The translations under genes and the position numbers were made by a program. From Nymphaea colorata (lineage: Eukaryota; Streptophyta; Magnoliopsida; Nymphaeales; Nymphaeaceae): a stretch of 64,000 nucleotides of DNA. This document shows positions 50,683 through 61,240 of the stretch, one piece after another. The stretch lies in assembly GCF_008831285.2 (NCBI RefSeq), contig NC_045148.1:20515002-20579001 (forward strand), in the 5' to 3' direction. A model generated the notes under the pieces. It made no database searches. It had not been told where the DNA came from and worked only from the letters and a program-made list of their open reading frames with translations. The number at the start of each line of letters is the position of its first letter. Positions within the stretch are counted from its first letter, which is position 1.

Positions 50683-52375
50683 TGTTTGCATCTCAAAATT
50701 TTCATTGGTTTTGGAGTGCTCCAGAAAAATAAGGTTTTTGTTTTGAAAGAGGAAAGAAAGGGGCTAGCCCATCGGTACGAGGATCGACCGTTCCCGGCGC
50801 CTTTACCGGGGGGTAATCAACCCAAGGACTATGTTTATCATTGATGCATTTCGTTTTAACTTAAACATCTTTTTGATTCTATATGCGGTGTAGAAAATAT
50901 TGAAGGTTTGGAGTTTCAAACTTTTGAAAAGGTTCTTGAAGAATTGCTTGAAAATGTGAAATGTTTTGAGGAAAAAGTGAAAATAGTAAATATCATTTGA
51001 AAAACTTGTGAAAACATTTTGAAATCACTTTAGTGTTCTCTTAAGACTTTAAGTAGGTTTGAGATTTTGCTCTAATTCGGTTACCACCTAGTTAGAGCTC
51101 CATCCCTTCTTGCTTAAGATCCTTTGGAGAGGTGCTTGTGATCATAAGTGAAATAAAGTTGGTGAGAATGCATAGATGCATTTACCCTATATGATTGAAA
51201 AAAATGTAAAACATTCATACCACAACATTCATCTAATGTCATTCCTACCACAACATACATCTAAGATTTCGTCATTATAATTATTGTATATAAGAAGGAA
51301 AAGTTTTTGAAAAGGGATAGAGATTGTAGACCATCAAGCATGATTCCAATATTGGGTCATTACTTGGTTTGTGGTCTTATTGAAGTTGGTAAATAGAAAG
51401 TTCATGAGATGAGAATGTTAAAAAGAATACAAGAGATAAAACACTCTTATGAAAGGAAAGAGAGATATAAAGAAAGACATGCATACATGTGTACATACCA
51501 TCACATATACACATATATGAAAGTTTAAGAGAAAAAGATGTATTGATTCGAAGAGAAATAGAGATTTTAGAGGAAAAGAAAAAATATCATACGCATATAT
51601 GGGTATGAGAAATGTTATAAGAGAAGATATTTGTCTTGAAAAGAGGAATAAATATTTGAAAGAGAGGAGATGGAGCACATGTACATACGTATTCATGCAC
51701 ATATGAAAATTTATAAAATAGAAAGTGAAAGCATAGAGAGAGAAATATGGGGGTCATCATGTTGGCATAAATGTATATAACATGTGTATACATCCATACC
51801 TTCACAAGATTAGAAAAATCAAGGAACAATTTAAAATTACCAACTTCAAATTTAATGTGGGCCGGAGGGGAGCTTGGACTCATACAAGAGTCTAAGCTAA
51901 GTCCCTAAGGCCATGTTAGAAGGTTCTTTTTGAAAATGTTTTGGAAAATATGATTTATATAAGCATAGAATATTATTATTTAGTTTGTTGTAAGGGATAT
52001 ATTTCTTCCACCGTCGGGTATGAAAGAAAACAAGCAACGTAACGAGGCACTCGTTAGGGTTCCTAATGTGATGATTAAGAAGGAAACTAGTGCAAAATGA
52101 CATGAAAATGCATATTAACATGTACATTTTCGTGAGGGTTTATCCCGGGTTGGACAAGTCCCAACCTCAAAAATTAATATGAAAATAAAGAGTCCCCAAA
52201 CCACACTCTCATTCCCGCCATACATTCACATGTAAGTGAAGAACCAAGCAACCTTGCGTGCATAATTTATAGATAACATTCAAGGAATGAAAGAAAGAAA
52301 GAGAATGATGGAAAAAGCAAAGTTCAATTAGGAGGGAAGACATGATGTAACTATGGATTGTTATACCACCTAATC

Positions 52376-53110
52376 TTCTCATGTTCCCGGTGCACTTGAG
52401 TATAGCCTCTTGACTCTAAAATAGAAATTGAGAGCTATCTCTTTTGGCCATGGAGAAATGAGGAAGAGAGGAAAATAAGAGGAAACAAAAGAACAATAAG
52501 AATGTATTCATGAAAAGAAAGAACATGATTAAAATGAAAGTTCATCTCATCTTTCCATGCTCCCGGTGCACTTTGAGTATAGCCTCATGTCTCTAAAAAG
52601 AGATTGAGAGCTACCTTTTTTAGCCGTGGGGAGATGAAGATGAAGAGAAAATGTAGAAAGAGAAACAATGTTATATTTAATAAAAGAGAAAACATGATTC
52701 AATCATGAAATGAAAGATCCTCTCATCTTTTCACGCTCCCAATGCACTTGAGCATAGCCTCTTGTCTCTAAAAAGAGATTGAGGGCTATCTCCTTTGGTC
52801 ATGGGAAGAGGAAGAAAAGAAAAAAAATAAAATAACAATGACAAGACTATATTGAAGAAATGAAATAACAATAAAAATAAAAATATATTCATTAAGAAAA
52901 AAAATAACAACAACAAGAATATATTGAAGAGAAGAAAGAGCAAGAAGATATTAATATAGAGAAAGAACAAAAACAACAAGAATACTTGAAAGAGCATGAT
53001 TTAATCATAAAATAAAATATCATCTCATCTTCTCATGCTCCCGGTTCATTTGAGCATAGCCTCTTGTCTCTAAAAAGAGGTTGAGTGCTATCTCCTTTGG
53101 CCATGGGGAG
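52376..53110. repeat. LTR-internal repeat module of about 90 bp, four copies
   Basis: The module containing GAGnATAGCCTCTTGTCTCT and AGATTGAGAGCTATCTC recurs at about 52376, 52550, 52728 and 53023. Spacers are AAGAGAAA and AACAAC-rich, of variable length. Confidence 0.85.
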
Positions 53111-53479
53111 ATGAAGATGAGAAAAGAAAATGAAAACAACAACAAGACTATGTTTAAGAAAAAGAAATAACATAATAATAAGAACATTAATGAAAAGAAA
53201 GAAGAGAGAAATGAGAGGGATGAAGATTACATACCTCTAATGGGAAATGACTTAAGGAAGATGAACACCTTCATTTGAAGATCCCCTTTGAATGAAGCTC
53301 CAAAAGTGCTTGCTCTAAGTTAGAGAAGGAAATGAAAAGAGGAAGAGGGAGAGAGAGAGAAAACTCAAGAGAAACTCTAAGTCTTCAAGTGAGAATACAC
53401 TAGAGTTTCTCCCAAGGACCAATATTGCCCAAGAGGGAGGATATGAGAGGGTATTTATAGAGGATTTTGGAGTTAAAAC

Positions 53480-54062
53480 CCAAAATTTGAATTTTTTTGA
53501 CCTAAAAAGACTAAAATCACCCTCCAAAAGGAGATTTTTTTTTGCCAAAAGGAAGGGCAAATGAGTCTTGTTCACCCAAAAAGACTAAAATTACTATCTA
53601 CAAAGATGGTTTTTGGTCAAAAGGAGGGGCAAATTGGTCTTGTTTACCAAAAAGACTAAAATCACCCTTTAAAAGGATGTTTTTTGGTCAAAAGGAGGGG
53701 CAAATCGGTCTTGTTTAAAAAAGACTAAAATCACCCTCTAAAAGGAGGTTTTTCGGTCAAAAGAAGGGGCAAATCGGTCTTGTTTAAAAAAGACTAAAAT
53801 CACCCTCTAAAAGGAGGTTTTTTTATTCAAAGGAGGGGCAAATCGGTCTTGTTTAAAAAAGACTAAAATCATCCTCTAAAAGAAGGTTTTTGGTCAAAAG
53901 GAGGGGCAAATCGATCTTGTTTGCCCAAAAAGACTAAAATCACCCTCCAAAAGGAGGTTTTTGGTCAAAAGGATGGGCAAATCGGTCTTGTTTGTCCAAA
54001 AAGACTAAAATCACCTTCTAAAAGGAGGTTTTTGGTCAAAAGGAAGGGCAAATTAGTCTTAA
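53480..54062. repeat. LTR-internal tandem repeat of about 60 bp, about nine to ten copies
   Basis: Units contain AAAGACTAAAATCACCCTC, AAAAGGAGGTTTTTGGTCAA and GGGGCAAATCGGTCTTG. Unit length varies slightly from small indels. Confidence 0.92.
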
Positions 54063-54250
54063 ATGATTGATTTGGATCTAAAAATAGTATTTTGGATTTA
54101 ATTTGGATCTGAAAGTTCTATTTTGGATTTAATTTGGATCTGAGAGTAGTATTTTGGATTTAATTTGGATCTGAAAGTAGTATTTTGGATTTAATTTGGA
54201 TCTAAGAGTAGTATTTTGGGTTTAATTTGGATATGAAAGTTGTATTTTGG
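54063..54250. repeat. LTR-internal tandem repeat of about 31-33 bp, about six copies
   Basis: Units alternate TTTGGATCTGAAAGTAGTAT with TTTGGATTTAAT, with few changes. Confidence 0.92.
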
Positions 54251-54326
54251 AAATCTTGTGCCTAAATTTGAATTTCGCACTTGGATAAAACATCATAGTC
54301 CTTCAGAAAAATTTGGGGTGATTACA

Positions 54327-54341
54327 GATGCCCCTCTTTGT
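54327..54341 (-). other. Polypurine tract of the Ogre element
   Basis: Minus strand reads ACAAAGAGGGGCATC immediately before the TG that opens the 3' LTR. This is the expected plus-strand primer for reverse transcription and supports the LTR boundary. Confidence 0.65.
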
Positions 54342-54414
54342 TAATAAGCCGGTGTTAGCCGTGCTTAGTGACAAAGATAAACGCCACAAATTTTTCAAAT
54401 AAGACATTTTAGTA

Positions 54415-54720
54415 GAGATGTTTCAGGCTTTACCCCTTACCTGAATGGGTTGTTTGAGCTTAAATTACAGGTTTAACCCCTTGCCTGCATGGGTTTGCCG
54501 ATTTCAAATTCAGGTTTAACCCCCTGAATGGGTTGCCTTGACTTGCATAACAAGTTGAACCCTTTAACTATGTGGGTTGCTTTGGCTTGTAGCACAGGTT
54601 TAACCTCTTTGCCTGCATGGGTTGCTTTGACTATCATTGCAGGTTTAACCCCTTGCCTGCATGGGTTGCCCTCATATTGCAGGTTTAATCCTTTACCTGC
54701 ACGGGTTGCTCTCCAGCCCT
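54415..54720. repeat. Tandem repeat in the Ogre 3' untranslated region
   Basis: About six units of 45-60 bp share GCAGGTTTAACCCCTTGCCT and GCATGGGTTGC. It lies between the integrase stop codon and the LTR and differs from the LTR repeat families. A frame running through it is a by-product of the repeat. Confidence 0.9.
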
Positions 54721-54855
54721 GAGCGATAAAATAAAAATAAAAATAAAAATGCCCCAGTGTAATTGTCATGTTTTACAACTGGAAAAAATCTAGATTGAAT
54801 AGTCGATGTGAAAACACAAATGTTTGACATTGATTGGAAAATGAATACAAGAGAA

Positions 54856-57800
54856 CTAGGCATAAAATTTCTTGAGGTGAAGGGCATTAACAGGATCGGC
54901 AAGTTCCACCCCATCAGCATCAATTAGTCGGTATGAATTGTGGGGCAAAGCTTCCTTAATGACATATGGGCCTTCCCAATTTGGTGCCCACTTGCCTCGT
55001 GGTCGTCCTCTCAGGTACACTGCAGATCGTAGGACCGAATCATTCACTTTGAACTGTCTCTCGATAACTGACTTGGCAAATTGTCTCGCTACCCTTTGGC
55101 GATAAGCTTCAGCATGTTCAGCCGCTTTTAGCCTCTTTTCATCTGGCAAATCGAGTTGCATTAGCCTTTTTTGTTGATATTGAGTAAGAGGGAGCTCTAT
55201 GAGAGAAGCGAACTTCAAAGCAGGTTTCAACACATGTAATGGTAGAACCACTTCTGTTCCATAGACTAGCTCTGCTGGAGTGGCATTTGTTGGAGTTCTC
55301 ATAGTGGTGCGATATGCCCATAGAGCGTTGTGCATTTTTTCATGCCAATCTCTTCCAGTTTCTACTGTCCGTTCCAAGATGCGGATCAAGATCTTGTTGG
55401 TAGCCTCTGCTTGTCCATTGCCTTGGGGATAATAAGGAGCTGAAAAATGATGCGTGATGTGGTACTTGCTGCACAATTGCCTCATCTTTTCATTCTTGAA
55501 ATGAGTTCCGTTGTCTGATACTATATCATGAGGGACTCTAAATCTGCAAAGAAGATTTTTGTGAATGAAGGACACTACATGACGTCCTTCCACTGTTCTG
55601 AGTGTGACAACTTCTACCCACTTGGTAAAATAATCCGTTGCAGCAAGAAAATACTTATGGCCGTTAGAAGCTGCAAGGGATATCGGTCCGACTACGTCAA
55701 AGGCCCACATTGAAAACAGCCAAGGAGATGTCACAGAATGCAAGTGAGAGGCTGGGGCATGAATTACTAGAGCATGCAGTTGACATTCTTTGCATCTTTT
55801 GACAAATTGGTGACAATCTTTTTGCATGGTAGGCCAATAATACCCTGCTCGAATTATTTGTTTGGTGAGGGTTTGGTAACCAACATGGCCTCCACAATCT
55901 CCTCGATGTGATTCTTCGATTACTTTCTTTGCCTCATCTTCATCAAGGCACCGAGAGTATTCAGTGCTAAATGCACGTCTGTATAATACCCCTGCTAGGA
56001 TAAAGTACCTTGCTGACATACATTGTATTGCTTTTTGTTCATTTTTAGACATTTCAGTCGGGAATTCTCTGCTTTCAATGTACCTTTTGATGTCATGGTA
56101 CCAAGGCGTATTCCCCCCTTGGATATGATGAACATGCGCCATCGTTTCAAAAGCAGGGTGTTCTAATCTTCCAATCTCAAAAGAACGGATTGCTTCATTG
56201 GTTCGAAAAGTGATGGTCGATCCTAAGCTCGCGAGGCCATCTGCAATAGGGTTACCTTCTCTCTTTACGTGAGCCAATTGTACTTCTTCGAATTGACAGA
56301 TTAAGGAGGTAGCAATTTCTTGATATGGAACCAACTTTTCATCTTTGACTTGCCATTCTCCATTCACTTGATTTATAATAAGCTGAGAGTCGCCGAAGGC
56401 ATTCACTCTTTTCACTTGAAAACCCAATAAAGAACGAAGTCCTTGTATGAGGGCTTCATATTCAGCCATGTTATGGGTACATGGAAAATCAAGCTTCAAA
56501 GAGTATGAGATCATTTCGCTTTCTGGAGTGATGAGTAAGATGCCTATGCCTGCTCCCATCACATTTCTGGACCTGTCAAAGTACATCTTCCATGTCGGAA
56601 CCGTTTCCAATCTTAGTACATGTTCATCTGGAAACTCATCATTTGTTCTGATTTCTTCGTACTGAGGGAAGTCTGCTAACTGATCCGCAATTGTTTGTCT
56701 TTTGATTGACTTTTGAGACACATATTCAAGATCATATTGCATCAACAGAACTTGCCATTTTGCGATACGCCCATTAAGGAATGGTTGTTCCAAGATGTAC
56801 TTGAGAGGATTTAGTTTGGAGAGTATCTTGACCTCACAAGCTAATAAATAATGTCTCAACTTCTGACACATCCAAACCAATGCCAGACAAGTTTTCTCTA
56901 TTGAAGAGTACTTCTTTTCGTACTGAACAAAAGTCTTGCTAATGTAATAGATTTCATATTCAATGTGACTTCCTTCCTCATATTGTGCTAAAAAGCCGCC
57001 ACATGCTGACTCATTCACTGTGATGTAAAGCAGCAGTGGTCTACCCAACGTTGGTGGTTTTAGAATTGGTGGATTTAGAAGGTATTTCTTGATCCTTTCG
57101 AATGACTGTTGGCATTCAAAACCCCATTCAAACTTGACACATTTCCTCAGTAGCTGGTTGAATGGCTCGCATCTCATGGCCAGATTGGAAATGAATCGTC
57201 TGATGGATTGGATTTGTCCTTGCAAGCTTCGCAACTCCTTGATATTGGTAGGTGGTGGCATATCGATTATTGCCTTAGCTTTTGTAAAATCCATTTCAAT
57301 TCCCTTCTTACTGACCATGAAACCCAACAGTTTGCCTGACTCAACCCCGAACACACATTTTTGAGGATTCAGGCGAAGCTTGTACTGTAAAAGCCTCTCG
57401 AATACTTGGGCAAGAGTTTCAATGTGATCTTCTCTTGTCTTGGATTTGATCAATATGTCATCGATATATGCATCCATGATTTTATGCATCTGGTCATGGA
57501 AGATGGCGGCCATAGCTCTTTGATAGGTTGCTCCAGCATTCTTCAACCCAAATGGCATTACCGTGTAACAAAAAGTACCTCAGGGTGTAGTAAAAGCGGT
57601 CTTAGGTTGATCTTTGACTGCTAATTTGATTTGATTATATCCCGAATATCTATCCATGAAAGAAAACATTGCATGGCCTGCAGTACTATCTACCAATAGA
57701 TCAATGTTTGGAAGGAGATAATCATCCTTCGGTGTGGCTTTGTTCAAGTCTCGAAAGTCGATGCACAACCTAACTTTGTCATTTTTCTTGGGGACCACCA

Positions 57801-58305
57801 CGATGTTCGCCAACCATTCGGGGTAATCGATGGCACGAATGAATTTTGCCTTTAGCAAGTCCTCTAGTCCTTCTTTTACAGGGCCTTCTAGTCGAGGGTC
57901 AAGCTTGCGCAATTTTTGCTTAATCGGCTTGCAATTAGGATTTAAGGGCAAATGATGTTCGACCAATTGGGGGTCTAAGCCTGGCATATCTTCATAAGTC
58001 CAAGCAAAAGCTTCTTGGTTACTTATAAGAAAGTCCACCAATCTTTTCTTCTCATTCACTGACAAACTGGTGCCAATTTGAAGAATTTTAGGATCTTCAC
58101 TGGTTCCAATATTAATTTCTTCAATTGGATCATTCACCAAAGATGAGGGATGTTCTTGTTTTTGAATCTGAGTGAATTCTGGTAATTCTGACTCGGGTAT
58201 TGCCATAGGTTCCATTTCACCGACTGCTTGTTCGATAAATACTTTCTGGGGGGACTTTCGTGGAAAAAGAATAAACTGAGACATATTGAGTTCCGACATC
58301 CTGTA
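54856..58305 (-). pseudogene. Ogre pol part 2: RT, RNase H, archaeal-type RNase H, integrase; one in-frame TGA
   Basis: A single frame runs from the acceptor-like site at about 58305 to a stop at 54856, except for one TGA at 57580-57582. RT blocks are KVRLCIDFRDLNKAT, DRYSGYNQI and, after the TGA, GLKNAGATYQ and YIDD (57468-57457). A degenerate native RNase H (LYITVNESACGGFLAQY) follows. A second RNase H domain comes next (WKMYFDRSRNVMGAGIGI, NMAEYEALIQGL, FGDSQLIINQ). Integrase has an HHCC region (HRGDCGGHVG, CKEC), DVVGP, SDNGTHF and GQAEATNK for D-D-E, and a C-terminal KWAPNWEGPYVI block. The doubled RNase H is a known Tat-lineage mark. The TGA falls inside RT, before YIDD, so an intact RT is not expected without readthrough. 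It is classed as a pseudogene for that reason; everything else in the frame is open. Confidence 0.9.
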
Positions 58306-58494
58306 AAGAGGGTAAATGAAAGAGTTAGACGAAATTGACAACAAAAAATTACTTGCATTTGTATATATAAAAAAAGGTTCTTAGTTCATAGAATGGGTTC
58401 TCTCATGAGACGAGACAAAAAGATGTTCAAAATTACAAAATTCATGGGAGGATTTTGAAACAAAAGTGAATACTATTAGCCCCCAAGATCTTCT
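58306..58494 (-). other. Protease-RT spacer with a splice-acceptor-like end
   Basis: After the protease frame stops (TGA at 58495-58497), about 190 bp of U-rich sequence leads to TCATTTACCCTCTTTACAG at about 58306. The RT frame opens directly after it. Ogre elements are known to carry a spliced intron between protease and RT, and this looks like its 3' end. I could not find a convincing donor upstream of the protease stop. Confidence 0.5.
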
Positions 58495-59250
58495 TCAAAT
58501 TCCTTCATGATATCCCAGTCCTCTCATGTTCATCTGAAAAGAGATGCTAATCGGTTGCAAGATGCCATCTTCATTTTTCCCAAGGCCAGTGAATGGACGG
58601 TAGCCACCTTTCAGAAGCAACTGAAAACCCTTGGGGTTTTTCATGAAATGAACATACAATAGGTGTTCTTGGTGATTTTCACGATTGCTTGAAATAGTAT
58701 AAGCATTCCCAGATGGTTCCTCTATCTCCATGTTCTGCATCCATTCTTCCAAAGGTCTGTCCTTTGTTGTTCTTATGCTCGGTACATCTACCGGATCAAT
58801 TGGCCTAGGGAGCATAGGTTGCATCAACCTCTTGACCGGATCCTCAGCACGGACAGTGATGACTGATTGACCAAAATTCCATTTCAGGCATTGATGAAGA
58901 GTGGATGGGATCCCTCGTACTTGACGGATCCAAGGTCGTCCCAAAAGCAGGTTGTATGATGGTGGTACATCTACCACATGAAATACAATACAATGGCTAG
59001 TATTTTCAATGATCACATTCATGTCGAGGGTACCTTTGCTGTTCATGCCTCGGCCATCGTATCCGTAGATCTTGGTATTATCAGAACGATATTTGTTTTC
59101 ACGAAACCCCAATGTTTTAGCCGTGAGATCAGGACAAATATTCAAACCACTTCCTCCATCAATCAAAACATGTGGCACTGTCATCCCATTGACCTGAACA
59201 ACGATGTAAAGAGCATCTTCATGGAAATATCCCCATTTTGAGAGGTCTTT
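58495..59250 (-). CDS. Ogre protease (aspartic) region with G-patch-like tail
   Basis: The frame contains WGYFHEDALYIVVQ and then MTVPHVLIDGGSGLNI, where DGGSG is the aspartic-protease active-site block of Tat elements. ILLGRPWIR-type residues (LLLGRPWI) follow. It ends with GLGKNEDG and RGLGYHEG, which resemble the G-patch-like segment at this place in Tat polyproteins. The frame differs from that of Gag, which overlaps its start and stops at 59181. ATG at 59184 is the first Met, but the open frame extends upstream, so the protein was probably made as a Gag-protease fusion. Confidence 0.8.
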   Translation of the reverse strand, partial: KDLSKWGYFHEDALYIVVQVNGMTVPHVLIDGGSGLNICPDLTAKTLGFRENKYRSDNTKIYGYDGRGMNSKGTLDMNVIIENTSHCIVFHVVDVPPSYNLLLGRPWIRQVRGIPSTLHQCLKWNFGQSVITVRAEDPVKRLMQPMLPRPIDPVDVPSIRTTKDRPLEEWMQNMEIEEPSGNAYTISSNRENHQEHLLYVHFMKNPKGFQLLLKGGYRPFTGLGKNEDGILQPISISFQMNMRGLGYHEGI

Positions 59251-61000
59251 TTCTGAGAAGGTCGAATGTGCTCTTGTGGATGGTACGGAAGTGGAGTGCC
59301 TGTAGTGATCATGGCCACTGCCGCCTTTCTGTGGTCAGGGAATAGATTCCTTAGTATCTCAGGGGTGTTATCATCACAAATCTTGAGATCTTTGTTGATG
59401 AAGTCTTGAATAATATTTTTGAGGACAAAACAATCCTCAGTGTCATGACCAGGGGTACGATGAAACTTGCACAGTTTTTCTTTATTTCTTCCCATCATTT
59501 TTGGAGGCTCTGATACTTTTGGCAAGACGATAGTTCCTTTGGCGAGAAGGTATTCCAGGATCTTCTCCCGAGACTGGCTCAGAGGAGTGAATTTCCGGTC
59601 GTAGCTCCAACCTGGGTGTTTGTTTTTCCTTTCATCGTCGCCTTTGAGAAACTGCGTGTTCTTTTTGAAACTGACGTCCTTGACATGCTTGTAGTTATTG
59701 CCATGGTCCTTTCTAATGCCAGCAATGGCTATGAAGTGTGCGGGCAACTGTGTCCTTCCTTCTTTCTTTCCATCTTCTTTGTACTTAGGAGCAATAATTC
59801 CATCAAAATCTCCTTCCTCAATTCCTTCTTCTATCGAGTTTGCTTGTTCAATCAACTCAGCAAAGGTTTTGATCGGGGCATTGCGGATGAGACTTTTTAA
59901 GGGTTGGGCAAGATTTTTCCTAATGAGTGACAAGGCTTGTGTCTCAGAAATGGGCTCCTTCATCTTATTGCATTGCATTTTCCATTTTTGGATGAATTCT
60001 CGAGCTTTTTCTCCCTGTTTCTGACGAATACTGCAAATGGTACTGAGGGTTGGAGCCATGGGAGCATTTTGTTCGAATCTTTCAACAAACATGTTAATCA
60101 ACTTGTCAAACTCCTTCAGCTCGATTGCATTGATATTTTCTTTATACCATTGTGCGACAATGCCTTCAAGACTTCTTGGAAAATATCGGAACAAAGCTCT
60201 GTTATTTGTCCGAATTTTGTAGCAATCATTGAAAAAGGTTGAAAGATGAACGTGTGGACAAGTGGTTCCATCATATCTGATGAATTCTCTGGGCAAGCCT
60301 TTCACGTCTTCGTCTCCTTCAATGCCAAGGTAGTAGTCCTCACATGAGTATGAACGTTTCCCCTTCCCCCTAAGCTCAAGATTGTTCATTCTTTTCTCCA
60401 TTTCGTATAATCTGCGCTTAGTCGGACTTTCATCATCACTTGATTCGACCAATTCTGGCTTGGTCTTTTTCTTCTTGCCCTTGATCTCCTTTACTTTTTC
60501 TTCAGAACTCTCACTATCTGAGCTGCTGTTAGTGATGTATTTCTTTGTCTTTTTTACTTTCTTGATAGGTTTTCTCTTCCTTTTGGGCTTCTCTTCCGAA
60601 CTTTCAGTGGTGATAGGACTGGGTGAGCTGTTTTCTATCATAACATCTTTTCCCTTTTTATTTTTCTTTGTTGTCTTTTTCTTTTTGAGAGAAAACAGTT
60701 CGGGTTTTTCTTCCTTACTAGTTGTCGAATCTGAACCCAAATGGTCTTCATCCTGATTTTCAACAAAAGACTTGTTTTTCTTCTTTTTTTTTGCTTGGCA
60801 GTCTTTTCATTGTCCGGCTCTGGAGTAACCATCAAAGCCTTTTGCTCTTTTTGCTCTTTCATGAATCGCTCCATGAACAAACGGAACATATAGTAAGCTT
60901 CTGGCTCGATTGCTGGGAGGCCAAGTGTTTCTGGACGGAGTTCAGAGGATGAAGCCTCGTTTTGAGGAGTCTGCTTAGCTTGCGATCTAGTTTCAACCAT
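59181..61000 (-). pseudogene. Ogre Gag, split by a homopolymer frameshift
   Basis: ATG at 61000 opens a frame beginning MVETRSQAKQ. The downstream Gag frame (open from before 60740 to 59181) is offset by one base. The two meet at a nine-base A run (minus strand; plus 60784-60792). The downstream part has a Lys/Ser/Glu-rich low-complexity region, then a retrotransposon-gag domain (FIRYDGTTCPHVHLSTFF, IVAQWYKENI, FIQKWKMQCN, LIEQANSIEEG). A CKFHRTPGHDTEDC zinc-knuckle-like motif is near 59465. Polymerase slippage at the A run could restore some product; a mutation or sequencing error is equally possible. Confidence 0.8.
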
Positions 61001-61240
61001 CTTGTTGGCTTTCAAGTATTCACCTTATGACATAAGAAAATAGAGTTATTGGACGGAAATGATGACAAAATGAAGGTTCATATTGCATTACAAGTTTTTA
61101 AAAGTTACATCCAAAGATACTAATAAAGATGACAACGACAGAAGAAATACAAAGTTGACAACATAAAACTTTTTAGGGAAGGATGGATGGTGGTCAGTTG
61201 GCATCCCACCACTCAGCATATTCCTTCTTCACCACTGGGC

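Larger units (their letters stand above)
50683..54326 (-). repeat. 3' LTR of the Ogre element, about 3.64 kb
   Basis: In element orientation it begins TGTAATCACCCC (at 54326) and ends GATGCAAACA (at 50683), giving TG...CA ends. The end at 50683 is fixed by where the match to 63223 starts. The other end is inferred from TG preceded by a polypurine tract. Several tandem-repeat families lie inside the LTR. Confidence 0.8.

Noticed and set aside
53480-54062. Regularly spaced repeats resembling a CRISPR array
   Set aside because: Repeats are contiguous and variable with no unique spacers, and the context is a plant retrotransposon LTR.
54473-54769. 98-aa minus-strand frame in the Ogre 3' untranslated region
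   Set aside because: It is produced by the tandem repeat; the repeated peptide reflects the DNA repeat.
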